A stretch of DNA of 64,000 nt from Acidobacteriota bacterium (GTDB lineage Bacteria; Acidobacteriota; Thermoanaerobaculia; UBA5066): the NCBI GenBank assembly GCA_016716715.1, contig JADJVE010000001.1, positions 186,001-250,000 of the forward strand, written 5' to 3'. The position numbers and the translations under genes are program-made. The notes under the pieces are model-generated. The model did no database searches. It saw nothing but the letters and a program-made list of their open reading frames with translations, and was not told the origin of the DNA. Positions 8,298 through 17,586 of this stretch are shown piece after piece; the first letter of the stretch is position 1, and the number at the start of each line of letters is the position of its first letter.

Positions 8298-11200
8298 ATG
8301 CGTCATCGATGTCGCGTCGCGTTGTTCCTTCTGCTTGCGGCGTGTGCCGCAGGCTCCGCGTTTGCGCAGACGACGGGCGATCTGGACGGGACCGTCTCCG
8401 ACCAGAACGGAGGCCCTCTGCCCGGCGCGACCGTCGAGCTGAGGTCGCCGAGCCTGCAGGGGGCCCGCACGGCGACGACGGACGGGGCCGGCCGGTACCG
8501 CTTCCCGGCCCTCGCGCCGGGTGTTTACGCGGTGACCGCGAAGCTCCCCGGATTCACGTCGGCCGAGCGCACGGGCCTGAAGGTTTCGCTCGGCGCCACC
8601 ACGACGGCTGCCCTGCAGCTCGCCGTCTCCGTGAAGGAGAGCCTCGTCGTCACGGCCGAAGCGCCCGCGATCGACACGACGCGGACGACGATCGGGACGA
8701 ACGCGACGCTCGAGACGATGCAGCGCCTGCCGATCGGGCGGAACTTCGTCTCGATCGCGAACACGGTCTCCGGGACGGGCACGGACGTCACGGGCAACAT
8801 CACGATCTACGGCGCGACCGGCCTCGAGAACGCCTACATCATCGACGGCGTCAACACGACGGGCGTCAAGACGGGCACGCAGGCGAAGTCGCTCAACAAC
8901 GAGTTCGTCCAGGAGGTCGAGGTCAAGACCGGCGGCTACGAGGCCGAGTACGGCCGCGTCCTCGGCGGGACGATCAACGTCGTCACGAAATCGGGCGGCA
9001 ACGAGTTCCACGGCGACGCGTTCGGCTACTACGACGGGTCGTCCCTGGCCGCGAGCGACAAGCGGACGACGGAACGCGCCGCGGCGAACCAGGGGCAGTA
9101 CGAGACGCCGACGCGCGTCGACTTCGGCGCGGACCTCGGCGGCTACTTCGTGAAGGACCGCCTCTGGTTCTTCGGGGCGTTCGACCGCGTGACCCAGGAC
9201 CAGGACTACACGCGGACCCTGTCCCAGATCCGGACCGGCGCGGGAGGAACGATTTCGACGTCGGACACGGACACGAACCGCAACAACCTCTACTCGGGAA
9301 AATTCACGCTCCGCCTCGGCGAGTCGCAGACGATCGCCGTCTCGGTGTTCGGCGACCCCGGCACGTTCCACGGGCGGTACGACCTCACGCAGATCCCGAA
9401 CATGATCGGCGACAGCGGGGCGTTCGTCGTGGACCGCAACGTCGGCGGCACGGACGGATCGCTGAGGTACGACGGGATTCTCGGCACGGCGTTCCTCCTG
9501 CAGGGCCAGATCGGATATCACACGGAGAAGCGGGACGACTCGAGCCCGGTCGCCGGGAGCCCCTATCGCGAGGTCCAGCAGGCCGGGTTCTCGACGGAGG
9601 CGCTGCCGGGCTCCGGCCCGATCCTCCTCCTCAACGAGAAGTACCAGCGTTACGTCTACAAGCTCGCCGGCTCCGTCTTCGCGGGCAGCCACGAGATCAA
9701 GGCCGGGATCGACTGGGAGCACCTCAACTCCGACTTCACGGAGTCCTACGGCGGCACGGACCGCATTCGCACGCGCCTGACCGCCGGTGGCGCGCTGAAC
9801 AACTACCAGCACCGCTACTTCGCGCAGACGCCCCTTTCCGGCGCGAACTGCGTCGGGAAGATCGACCCGACGGGTCCGGCGGCGTTTCCGAACTGCACGG
9901 GCTACTCGATCGCCCCGACGGTCGACAACAACCCGATCACGGACAACGCGGCCCTCTTCGTCCAGGACTCGTTCAAGCCCCTGAAGAACCTCACGATCAA
10001 CGCCGGCCTCCGCTACGAGCAGCAGTCCCTGAAGGACTACACGGGGACGACGCTCGTCAAGGTCACGGACGAATGGGCCCCGCGCCTCGGCATCGTGTGG
10101 GACTTCATGAACAACGGCCGCTCGAAGGTCTACGCCAACGCCGGGCGTTTCTACGAGGTCATCCCGCAGGACATCCAGACGCGCGCGCTCGGCAACGAGT
10201 ACATCATCATCACGCGCAACTCGAGCTCGACGCCGAATCCCGTCGACCTGTTCCTCGGCGGCCCGGTCGTGCAGGGCGGCGAGCTGACCCAGAACGGTCT
10301 CAAGGGCATGTATCAGGACGAGGTCATCCTCGGCTTCGAGTACGAGGTCGCGAAGAACTGGGCGATCGGCGTCAAGGGCATCTACCGGGCGCTCGGGCGC
10401 GTGGTCGAGGACCGCTGCGACCTCGCGATCAACCCGGACCTCGCGGGCTATTTCAACCCCGCGAGCCCGGCGACGTGCGCGCTCATCAACCCGGGGCAGG
10501 GCGATTCGCTGGGCGCGATCAAGGACCCGAGCGACCCGCGCTGCTATCCGAACGGCTCGACGGACGCGGCGGGCAACCTCGTCGCGAGCGCCCCTTGCGA
10601 CTCGACGGAGGCCCGCCGCTACTTCCGCGGGCTCGAGGTCACGGCCTCGCACCGCTTCTCGAACAACTTCTACCTCCTCGCGAGCTACCTCTACTCGCAG
10701 CTCGAGGGCAACTACTCCGGAAACCTCTCCCAGACCCGAGAGGGCGGCCAGGCCGACCCGAACATCAACGCCGACTTCGACTACCCCGGCCTTCTCGTGA
10801 ACGCGTACGGGCGGCTTCGCAACGACCGCGCCCACCAGGTCAAGATGTCCGGCTACTACGCCTTTCCGTTCGGCCTGACGGTGGGCGCGAACGCGCACTT
10901 CGCGACGGGGCGGCCGTACTCGATCCGTGGCTGCGCGCTGGACGTCACGGCGTGCGGCGCCGGCTACAACCAGGAGGGCTATCTCGTGCCGCGCGGCTCG
11001 GCGGGCGACCTGCCGTCCACGTTCGAGGCGGACCTGCACCTCGAGTACGGTTTCCGCTTCGGAGGACTCACGGTCACGCCGCTCCTGGACGTTTTCAACC
11101 TGATCAACCGCCAGGGCGTGACGAGCCGCGAGGAGCTCTTCAACAACACGAGCGGCCTCGCCGGGAACGACCCGCGGAGCGGCATCGGACAGCCGGGATG

Positions 11201-11318
11201 CACGGCGCAGAACGCGAGCCTTTCGAACGCGGCGTGCGCCTCGAACCCGACGTACGGAAAGGACATCAACTGGCAGACGCCGACGGTCGTGCGCGTGGGC
11301 GCGCGCCTGTCGTTCTGA
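8298..11318 (+). CDS. Oar-like TonB-dependent outer-membrane receptor (second copy)
   Basis: A 1006-residue receptor with the same architecture as the one at 2480-5440. It has a signal peptide (CRVALFLLLAACAAGSAFAQ), a carboxypeptidase-regulatory-like domain (GPLPGATVELRS, GRYRFPALAPGVYAV), a plug with ENAYIIDGVNTTG and AEYGRVLGGTINVVTKSGGN, and a barrel ending in Phe (GARLSF). Several Cys pairs in extracellular loops (for example ANCVGK/FPNCTG) suggest disulfides. GGAGGAG at 8288-8294 is ideally placed for the ATG at 8298. The 179 bases upstream hold no other gene and no clear promoter. The two receptors are related but divergent, so probably import different substrates. A rho-independent terminator follows. 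Confidence 0.93.
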   Translation: MRHRCRVALFLLLAACAAGSAFAQTTGDLDGTVSDQNGGPLPGATVELRSPSLQGARTATTDGAGRYRFPALAPGVYAVTAKLPGFTSAERTGLKVSLGATTTAALQLAVSVKESLVVTAEAPAIDTTRTTIGTNATLETMQRLPIGRNFVSIANTVSGTGTDVTGNITIYGATGLENAYIIDGVNTTGVKTGTQAKSLNNEFVQEVEVKTGGYEAEYGRVLGGTINVVTKSGGNEFHGDAFGYYDGSSLAASDKRTTERAAANQGQYETPTRVDFGADLGGYFVKDRLWFFGAFDRVTQDQDYTRTLSQIRTGAGGTISTSDTDTNRNNLYSGKFTLRLGESQTIAVSVFGDPGTFHGRYDLTQIPNMIGDSGAFVVDRNVGGTDGSLRYDGILGTAFLLQGQIGYHTEKRDDSSPVAGSPYREVQQAGFSTEALPGSGPILLLNEKYQRYVYKLAGSVFAGSHEIKAGIDWEHLNSDFTESYGGTDRIRTRLTAGGALNNYQHRYFAQTPLSGANCVGKIDPTGPAAFPNCTGYSIAPTVDNNPITDNAALFVQDSFKPLKNLTINAGLRYEQQSLKDYTGTTLVKVTDEWAPRLGIVWDFMNNGRSKVYANAGRFYEVIPQDIQTRALGNEYIIITRNSSSTPNPVDLFLGGPVVQGGELTQNGLKGMYQDEVILGFEYEVAKNWAIGVKGIYRALGRVVEDRCDLAINPDLAGYFNPASPATCALINPGQGDSLGAIKDPSDPRCYPNGSTDAAGNLVASAPCDSTEARRYFRGLEVTASHRFSNNFYLLASYLYSQLEGNYSGNLSQTREGGQADPNINADFDYPGLLVNAYGRLRNDRAHQVKMSGYYAFPFGLTVGANAHFATGRPYSIRGCALDVTACGAGYNQEGYLVPRGSAGDLPSTFEADLHLEYGFRFGGLTVTPLLDVFNLINRQGVTSREELFNNTSGLAGNDPRSGIGQPGCTAQNASLSNAACASNPTYGKDINWQTPTVVRVGARLSF

Positions 11319-11343
11319 AACGGGCCCACGACCTCCTGAATCA

Positions 11344-11374
11344 CGGGGCCGGCCGGGGGCCGGCCCCGCTTTTT
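11344..11374 (+). terminator. rho-independent terminator
   Basis: A perfect GC-rich stem (CGGGGCCGGC pairing with GCCGGCCCCG around a short G-rich loop) is followed at once by a T-run (11370-11374, continuing CATTTTT). It closes the second receptor gene. Confidence 0.85.
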
Positions 11375-11403
11375 CATTTTTCCGCCGTCGCCGAGAATGC
11401 CGC

Positions 11404-12732
11404 ATGACGTTTGCCGCGCTCGCGCTCGTTCTCGCGTCGACGAAGCTTCCTCCGCCCACGCCTGCGACGCCGTTCGCGCCGGGCCAGATCCTCCGCGTTC
11501 CCTCCGCCGCGATGGGCGGCGCGCGAGAGGTCGTCGTCCGCGTGCCGGAACCCCGTCCCGGCGGTCCCACCCGCTTTCCGGTCGTTTACGTCCTGGACGC
11601 AGGAGAGGGGTTCCTGCCGGCGGCGGCGGCGGCGGGCTTTCTCGCGGCGCACCTCTCGATGCCGGACGCGATCGTCGTCGGAATCCGGCATGCGGACCGC
11701 GGCCACGAGCTCACGCCGGCGCCGGCCGTTTCCGGCCCCGTGCCCGGCGTGCCGCGCCCGGGAGGCGCGGACGCGCTCCTCGCGCATCTCGCGGAAGAGG
11801 TCATTCCCCTCGTCGAGAGCCGCTATCCCGTGCAGCCCTACCGGGTCCTCGTCGGGCACTCGCTCGGTGGCCTCTTCGCGGTCCACGCGCTCGTGTCGCG
11901 GCCGGCCCTCTTTCAGGGATACGTTCTTCTCGACCCCGCCCTCTGGTGGGACGGAGGCGCCGTCGCGCGCCGGCTCGAGGCCTTCTTCCGCGGCCACCCC
12001 GACGCGCGCGCGCGGCTCGTCCTCGTGGAGAGCCCGGGCGGCGACGGCGGCCCGGCGGATCCAAGGCTCCCCGGCGTGCGCTTCCGGCGCGTCGCCGTGG
12101 AGGGCGAGAGCCACGAGACGCTCGCCTACCGCGGGATCTACGAGGGTCTGCGCGCGCTCTTCTCCGATTACCCGCCGGCTTACCGGCGCGATGCGGAGGC
12201 GGCGACGGCCGCCGCTCTCGAGGCGCAGTACGCCGCGCTCTCGCGGGAGCTCGGGTTCGCGATCGCCGTGCCGGCGGCGGCGCGCGCCGAGGTCGAGGAG
12301 CGGATCGCGGCGCGCGCGGCGCGGGCGGCCAAAGCCTCGGCCGCACCGGCCGTACCCCCGATCGCCGCGGAGGCGGCCGCGCCGTTCGTCGGGACGTGGA
12401 CGGGCACGCTTCGCACCGAGCCCGGCCGTCCGGTCCGGGAAACCCTGACGTTCACCTTCGCGGACGGCCGCCTGTCGGGGTCCTGTGTCGCGCACGGGGT
12501 CGCAATGGACGGGGGCGACTTCCGGTTCGGCCTTTCCGCGGTGAGGGTCACGGCCGACGGAATCGAATGGGAGCGCGAGAACCGCGGCGGCGGAGTCTGC
12601 GCTTCTCGCGGGCGCCTGAGTCCGGACGGCGTCCTGGCGGGCACCGAGGAGCTGCGCGGCGGCCCGGCGCCTCCGCCCGGCTTCGTGCTGCCGGTCGTCA
12701 CGTTCTCCTTCACGCGCGTCTCCGGGCCCTGA
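11404..12732 (+). CDS. putative esterase (esterase-D fold) with C-terminal beta domain
   Basis: A 442-residue protein. The N-terminal 270 residues are a putative-esterase (PF00756-like) alpha/beta hydrolase: VVYVLDAGEGF, nucleophile VGHSLGG near residue 153, acid region LVESPGG, and His in EGESHET near 236. Ala-rich sequence about 300-330 looks like a linker. The last 120 residues form a beta-rich domain (FVGTWTGTL, LTFTFADGRLSGSC) resembling small lipocalin-like domains added to secreted acidobacterial enzymes. The N-terminus (MTFAALALVLAS) could be a short signal peptide. It stands alone on its strand, between a terminator and a convergent gene 10 bases downstream. The substrate is unknown; siderophore or sugar esters are possible. 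Confidence 0.8.
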   Translation: MTFAALALVLASTKLPPPTPATPFAPGQILRVPSAAMGGAREVVVRVPEPRPGGPTRFPVVYVLDAGEGFLPAAAAAGFLAAHLSMPDAIVVGIRHADRGHELTPAPAVSGPVPGVPRPGGADALLAHLAEEVIPLVESRYPVQPYRVLVGHSLGGLFAVHALVSRPALFQGYVLLDPALWWDGGAVARRLEAFFRGHPDARARLVLVESPGGDGGPADPRLPGVRFRRVAVEGESHETLAYRGIYEGLRALFSDYPPAYRRDAEAATAAALEAQYAALSRELGFAIAVPAAARAEVEERIAARAARAAKASAAPAVPPIAAEAAAPFVGTWTGTLRTEPGRPVRETLTFTFADGRLSGSCVAHGVAMDGGDFRFGLSAVRVTADGIEWERENRGGGVCASRGRLSPDGVLAGTEELRGGPAPPPGFVLPVVTFSFTRVSGP

Positions 12733-12742
12733 ATCGACCGCG

Positions 12743-15700
12743 TCAGCGCGGGAGGTCGATCACGACGAGGCGGCCCTCGAAGTCCGCGACGGCGAGCCGG
12801 CCGTTCGGGAGCAGCGCGACGCCGGACGGGTGCTCGAAGCGCTGGCCCTCGGGCTGGTCCTTCCCGCGGGCGGTCGCGACGAGCTTTCCGTCGGGCGCGT
12901 AGCCGCGCACCTCGCCGTCGAGCGGCACCGAGACCCAAACGCGGCCCGACGCGTCGACGGCGAGGTACGGCTCGCTCATCACCTGTCGCCTCCAGCCGGC
13001 CACGTCGAACGCGCGCACGAACGAGCCGTCCTTCGCGAAGACCGCGACGCGCCCGTTGCCGTTGTCCGCGACGTAGAGAAGGCCGTCCTTGCCGAGCGCG
13101 AGGCCCTGAGGCTCGGCGAGCTTGCCGGCGCCCTTCTCGCGCCCCCACTCGGCTTCCTTGCGCCCCTCCACGTCGAAGCGCACGATGCGGCTGTTGCCGG
13201 TGTCGGCCACGAAAACGGTTCCCTTCGCGTCCACCGCGACGCCGCGCGGCCCGAAGAAGTCCGAAGAGAACTCGCGCTGGTACACACCCTTTTCGTCGAA
13301 GACCTGGATGCGTCCGTTCCAGGTGTCCGCGACGTAAAGAACGCCCTTCGCGTCCACGGCGACGGCGCACGGGTCCCGGAACTCGCCGGGGCCGGAGCCC
13401 AGCGAACCGATCGAAAACAGCGGCGAGAGGTCGGGCTTGAGCGCCTGCACGCGCACGTTGCCGAAGTCGGCGACGAAGACCCTTCCCTTCGCATCCGACG
13501 CGAGGCCGCGCGGCTGGCGGACCTGCCCGGCGGGCTGCTGCGCGGGCTGTGCGGCCGGGGCGCCCGCGGGCCGCGCCGGCAGCTCCTCGACCTTGAGCGG
13601 CGGCGTCGAGGCGCCGGGCGCGAACGCGCCCTTCACGGCGAAGAGCGTGACCTCGGGGTTCCGGTAGACGGGCGTCAGGAGGTCCGTCCACCCGCCGAAG
13701 CGTGCGAGGATTCCAGCGCCGTAGGTCTTTCTCTCGAGCGGCCCGACGGCCACGAGCGCGACGTGGTAGCGCCGGAGGACGGCGGCCACCTCGTCCGGCG
13801 CGAGCGCCGTGTACGCCGCCTTCACGTCGGCCTTGCGGCGGTCGATCTCGGGCTGGCTGTGGCCCCGCTGGAACGTGTGGTACTCCCAGCCGAGGACGGT
13901 CGGGAGCCCCGTCATCATCGAATAGCGCGAGAAGTCCTGGTACGCGTCGCCCTGCGCCTCGAGGACGACGGGGACGCCGCGCACGTTCGCGTTGATCCAC
14001 TCGTACGCACCCCGGTCTCCCGGCGCCTTCGACTCGAGGTAGGCCGTCCCGTCGAGCGTCGCCCGCGGCCAGTCTTCGCGGCCGTTGCGCACGTAGCCGG
14101 GCATGGCCGTCACCGTCGTGAACAGGACCGCCGTGAACGCGATCGCGGCCGCCGACTTCCAGAGCGGCCCGCCGGCCGTCCGGAGGAGACGCCACGCGGC
14201 CGCACCCGCCACCGCGAAGAAGAACCACACCTCGAGATGGAACTTGAAGATCGTGTTCATCCGGTCCCACACGTAGATGACCTCGCACCCCGTGAGGACC
14301 GCGAACCCGAACGCCGCGAGCGCGCAGGCGAGGCGAACCTCGCGGCTCGCGCCGGGGCGCAGGGCCGCCCACGCGGCCGCCGCGCACGCGAGCGCGGTGA
14401 AGCCGCGGATCGACGCCGCCTGGTCGAGATGCCAGGGCTTCAGCGTGAGAGAGAGGAGGGACAGGGGGAGCAGGGCCGCGAGGATTCCGCGGGCGGCGCG
14501 CGCGGCGCGGCCTGGAGGCGGATCGCCCTGCCGGAGGGCCGTGAACACGAACGGCACGAGGAGCGCGAGGAAGAACGCCCACACGTTGAAAAAGTCCCAC
14601 GGCGAGGCGAACGGCCCGACCTCGCGCCCCCAGTTGCGGGGCGGGGGCGTGAAGTGCGCCCAGAACGGGCGGGCGAGGCCGTACGCCACGGCCGCGGCGC
14701 CCGCGATGGGGAGCGCGACGCCGCGCAGGAAGCCGGCAAACGACGCGGAAGCTCCGCCGGGGCGCGCCACGACGTATGCGGCGAGCGGAACGAAGACGAG
14801 CGCGCAGGCGTACGTCGGCACGGCCCACCCGTTCGTGATCTGGATGGCGGCGAGGAGGAGGCCGAGGAGTCCGATCGTCGCGGCTTCCTCGCGCGGCGTC
14901 GGGACCGCGTCGCGCGTCGCGGCGAAGAGAAGGAGCGCGAGGAACGCGGTCGTGAACGGCATCGCGAGGGCGTGCGCGTGGAGGTCGGCGAAGAGGAACG
15001 TCCACAGCGGGTACTCGCTGATCCCGTTCGGCCCGATGACGCGCGACGTGGCCCAGAAGTAGTGCCAGTCGAGCGGCTGGCCGGCCTTCCACCGGAGGAC
15101 GGCCTCCCGCACGCCGGACGGCGGCGCGGCGAACATCGCGAGGAGCGCGGCGACCGCCCCGGCCCGGAGGCGTCCGCCGAGCGCGGAGCCCGCCGCGAGC
15201 ACGCCGCACGCGGTGAGGCTCGCGACGCCCGCGATCCCGAGGTTGAAGAGGAGCCCCGGGTGGATGCCGAGGAGCTTGCCGATCGCGGCGAGCCCGTAGT
15301 GCCCGAAGTACGTGTAGGAGAGCGTCGAGCCTGCGAGCCACGGCTCGGGCGGCGGCAGGGTGGTCGACCGGAGGAGCGCGTTCAGGAACGCGAAGTCCAT
15401 GGGCTTCTCGCCCGAGAAGATCTCGGGAGTCGCGGCGCGGAACGCGAGGAAGAAGAGGAACGTTCCCCACGCGACGAGCTCCGTCTTCCATCGCTCGGCG
15501 GCGGGCGCCGCGAACGGCCGGCGGCGCGCGAGAGCCCAGGCGCCGGCGCCGAGGGCCGCCGCCCACGCCAGGAGCAGCGGCCGCCCGAATGGCGCCCAGC
15601 GCCAGGATACGAGGAGCCACGACCCGAACGCGAAGAAGAGGACGCCGCACGTCTTCCCGAGCGCGTAGAGGCCGGGGCGCTCCGGCAGTGCGGCGGCGAG

Positions 15701-17521
15701 GAGCGCGTAGCCGGCGAGGCCGAGAAGCTCGAGGAAGCCCGCGAAGAGGAAGATCGCGGCGGGCTCGGATCTCAGCCCGGGCAGGCCCGGGCCGGGGCCT
15801 GCCTCCGCGGCGGGGCGCGGCGAGGCCGCGGGCTCGGCCAGCAGGAGGTCGCCCCGCGAGAGCGCACGCGACGGCGTGCGCGTCAGAAGCCGCGCCTCGA
15901 TCTCGTCCGCCGCGAGCTTCTCGCGGTTCTCGAAGAGGAGGATCTTCGGGTGGTCGTACACGCTCAGGGACTCGTCCGCGAGCTCGTCCGGAAGCTCGAG
16001 GCCGAAGAGCGCCGGGCGCGACGCGAAGGACCGCGTGAGCGTGAACCCGAGGTCGCCGGCGAACAGGAGGCGGAACGCGCGGTTCGTGAGCGGAAACTTG
16101 TCCGGCGCCCGCGTCACGGCCCCGTAGAGCCGCTTCGTCTGGAGGACGACGCGGTCCGCGGCCGCCAGCTCCTTCGCGAGCTTCGCAATCTTCGCGGCCG
16201 AGTCCGGCTCGTAGAACCCGAACATCACGATCGGGTAGCGCTCGGCAGGCGAGCCGGGGAACGAGAACGGGAAACCCTCGTCCCAGTCCTGCTCGAGGAC
16301 GCGCGTCCCCTCGGGCACGTTCTCGTGGAACCAGCGGGAGGCCGTGACCGCGCTGTGGGGGCGCGTGTAAATCGCGAGGAACGCGAGCGTCCAGACGGCC
16401 GCGCCCGCGGCGACGGCGGCCCGGAGGATCCTCCCCGCGCGGGACGCGGCGGCCTTTTCGGTCAGCCACGCGGCCGTCCAGAGCGCGAGGATCGGGTAGA
16501 CGGGCAGGAGGTACCGGGGGAACTTCACCTCGAACGTGCAGGTGATGAGGACGTACGGCACGAGGAACGACGCGACGACCCATTCGCCCGGGCGGAAGCG
16601 GCGGAAGGTCGCGAGCTTCGAGCCCGTGGCCCACAGCGCGGCGAGCCCGAGAAGCGGCCCCAGCGTCCAGAGGACGAGCTCCTTGCCCTCGTAGAGGAAG
16701 TGCGGGACGCCGACGTACTGGTTCGTGTACGGCAGGAGGCCCGCGTGGCGGACCATCGCGCCCTGCTCGGAGATCGAGCGCCAGAACTCGCGGAAGTCGA
16801 GGAACGCGTACGGCTCGCCCAACGCGAACGCTCCGAGCGCCGCGGCAAACGCGAGGGCCGCGAGGGAAACGCCGCGGCCCCAGCGCCGCGAGGCGGCGAC
16901 GGACAGGAAGGCCGCGAGAGCGAGAGGCAGCAGGAGGGGCGCCGCGCTCGCCTTCGTCGCGAGCGCGAGGCCCGTCGCGGCGCCCGCGAGAAGCGCGTCG
17001 CGGGCTCGTCCGCGGTTCGCGAAACGCGAATCGCAGACGAGCGCGAGGAGGACCATGAACGTGAGGGCGACGTCCGTCGCCGCGAAGTGGGAGGTCTGGA
17101 CGTGCAGGACCGAGCACGCGAGGAGCCCGCCCGCGAGGAGACCGGCGGCCTCGCCGTACCAGCGCCTGCCGAGCAGCGCGACGAGGACGCACGTGAGAGC
17201 GCCCCAGAGAGCGGAGAGGAACCGCCCGACGTGGATGACGCCATCGTAGGACGCGAACCATTCGCGCCGCGTCACCGCCGCGAGCGCCGAGGACGCGGCG
17301 CGCGTCACGTAGAACGGGAACGAGCCGTACGCGAAGAAGTGCGGGTTGAGCTGCGGCGGGAAGAACGAGAGGTGCACGATCGCCTCGCCGATCGCGCGCT
17401 CGTCGGGATGGAAGAAGTGGTTCTGGTCGAAGTCCAGCCCGACGACGCGCACGGCCGCGGCCAGGAGGAAGACGACGGCGAGCCCGCGTCGGAAGTTCAG
17501 GGCGGGTCCTCGTGTCGACAT
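12743..17521 (-). CDS. giant membrane protein: GT-C region + YYY (DUF2298) domain + NHL-repeat propeller
   Basis: A 1592-residue fusion. Residues 1-560 are a polytopic GT-C/PMT-like region with an early acidic motif (FFHPDERAIGEAI). Residues about 690-1170 match the Chlor_Arch_YYY (DUF2298) domain: EIFSGEKPMDFAFLNALLRS, YTYFGHYGLAAIGKLLGI and the FADLHAHALAMPF loop. About 1330-1592 is a soluble propeller of five or six NHL repeats, each of the form P-x-G-[VL]-A-x-D-x-x-G-x-[VL]-[FY]-V-A-D. GT-C enzymes use polyprenyl-phosphate sugars, and the DPPR-synthase-like UbiA protein at 25.7 kb could supply such a lipid. The NHL part probably binds a partner or glycan outside. Convergent with the esterase and divergent from the next gene. 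Confidence 0.88.
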   Translation of the reverse strand: MSTRGPALNFRRGLAVVFLLAAAVRVVGLDFDQNHFFHPDERAIGEAIVHLSFFPPQLNPHFFAYGSFPFYVTRAASSALAAVTRREWFASYDGVIHVGRFLSALWGALTCVLVALLGRRWYGEAAGLLAGGLLACSVLHVQTSHFAATDVALTFMVLLALVCDSRFANRGRARDALLAGAATGLALATKASAAPLLLPLALAAFLSVAASRRWGRGVSLAALAFAAALGAFALGEPYAFLDFREFWRSISEQGAMVRHAGLLPYTNQYVGVPHFLYEGKELVLWTLGPLLGLAALWATGSKLATFRRFRPGEWVVASFLVPYVLITCTFEVKFPRYLLPVYPILALWTAAWLTEKAAASRAGRILRAAVAAGAAVWTLAFLAIYTRPHSAVTASRWFHENVPEGTRVLEQDWDEGFPFSFPGSPAERYPIVMFGFYEPDSAAKIAKLAKELAAADRVVLQTKRLYGAVTRAPDKFPLTNRAFRLLFAGDLGFTLTRSFASRPALFGLELPDELADESLSVYDHPKILLFENREKLAADEIEARLLTRTPSRALSRGDLLLAEPAASPRPAAEAGPGPGLPGLRSEPAAIFLFAGFLELLGLAGYALLAAALPERPGLYALGKTCGVLFFAFGSWLLVSWRWAPFGRPLLLAWAAALGAGAWALARRRPFAAPAAERWKTELVAWGTFLFFLAFRAATPEIFSGEKPMDFAFLNALLRSTTLPPPEPWLAGSTLSYTYFGHYGLAAIGKLLGIHPGLLFNLGIAGVASLTACGVLAAGSALGGRLRAGAVAALLAMFAAPPSGVREAVLRWKAGQPLDWHYFWATSRVIGPNGISEYPLWTFLFADLHAHALAMPFTTAFLALLLFAATRDAVPTPREEAATIGLLGLLLAAIQITNGWAVPTYACALVFVPLAAYVVARPGGASASFAGFLRGVALPIAGAAAVAYGLARPFWAHFTPPPRNWGREVGPFASPWDFFNVWAFFLALLVPFVFTALRQGDPPPGRAARAARGILAALLPLSLLSLTLKPWHLDQAASIRGFTALACAAAAWAALRPGASREVRLACALAAFGFAVLTGCEVIYVWDRMNTIFKFHLEVWFFFAVAGAAAWRLLRTAGGPLWKSAAAIAFTAVLFTTVTAMPGYVRNGREDWPRATLDGTAYLESKAPGDRGAYEWINANVRGVPVVLEAQGDAYQDFSRYSMMTGLPTVLGWEYHTFQRGHSQPEIDRRKADVKAAYTALAPDEVAAVLRRYHVALVAVGPLERKTYGAGILARFGGWTDLLTPVYRNPEVTLFAVKGAFAPGASTPPLKVEELPARPAGAPAAQPAQQPAGQVRQPRGLASDAKGRVFVADFGNVRVQALKPDLSPLFSIGSLGSGPGEFRDPCAVAVDAKGVLYVADTWNGRIQVFDEKGVYQREFSSDFFGPRGVAVDAKGTVFVADTGNSRIVRFDVEGRKEAEWGREKGAGKLAEPQGLALGKDGLLYVADNGNGRVAVFAKDGSFVRAFDVAGWRRQVMSEPYLAVDASGRVWVSVPLDGEVRGYAPDGKLVATARGKDQPEGQRFEHPSGVALLPNGRLAVADFEGRLVVIDLPR

Positions 17522-17572
17522 GGAGAGTTCGGCCGATTATCGGCGAGGCGCCGCGCCGGCGAAAGCCTGTGC

Positions 17573-17578
17573 TACCTT
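17573..17578 (+). promoter_or_regulatory. -10-like element (TACCTT) 8 bases before a GTG start
   Basis: TACCTT ends 8 bases before the GTG at 17587 and no Shine-Dalgarno sequence intervenes. Transcription would start at or very near the start codon. Confidence 0.35.
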
Positions 17579-17586
17579 GAATCCCC

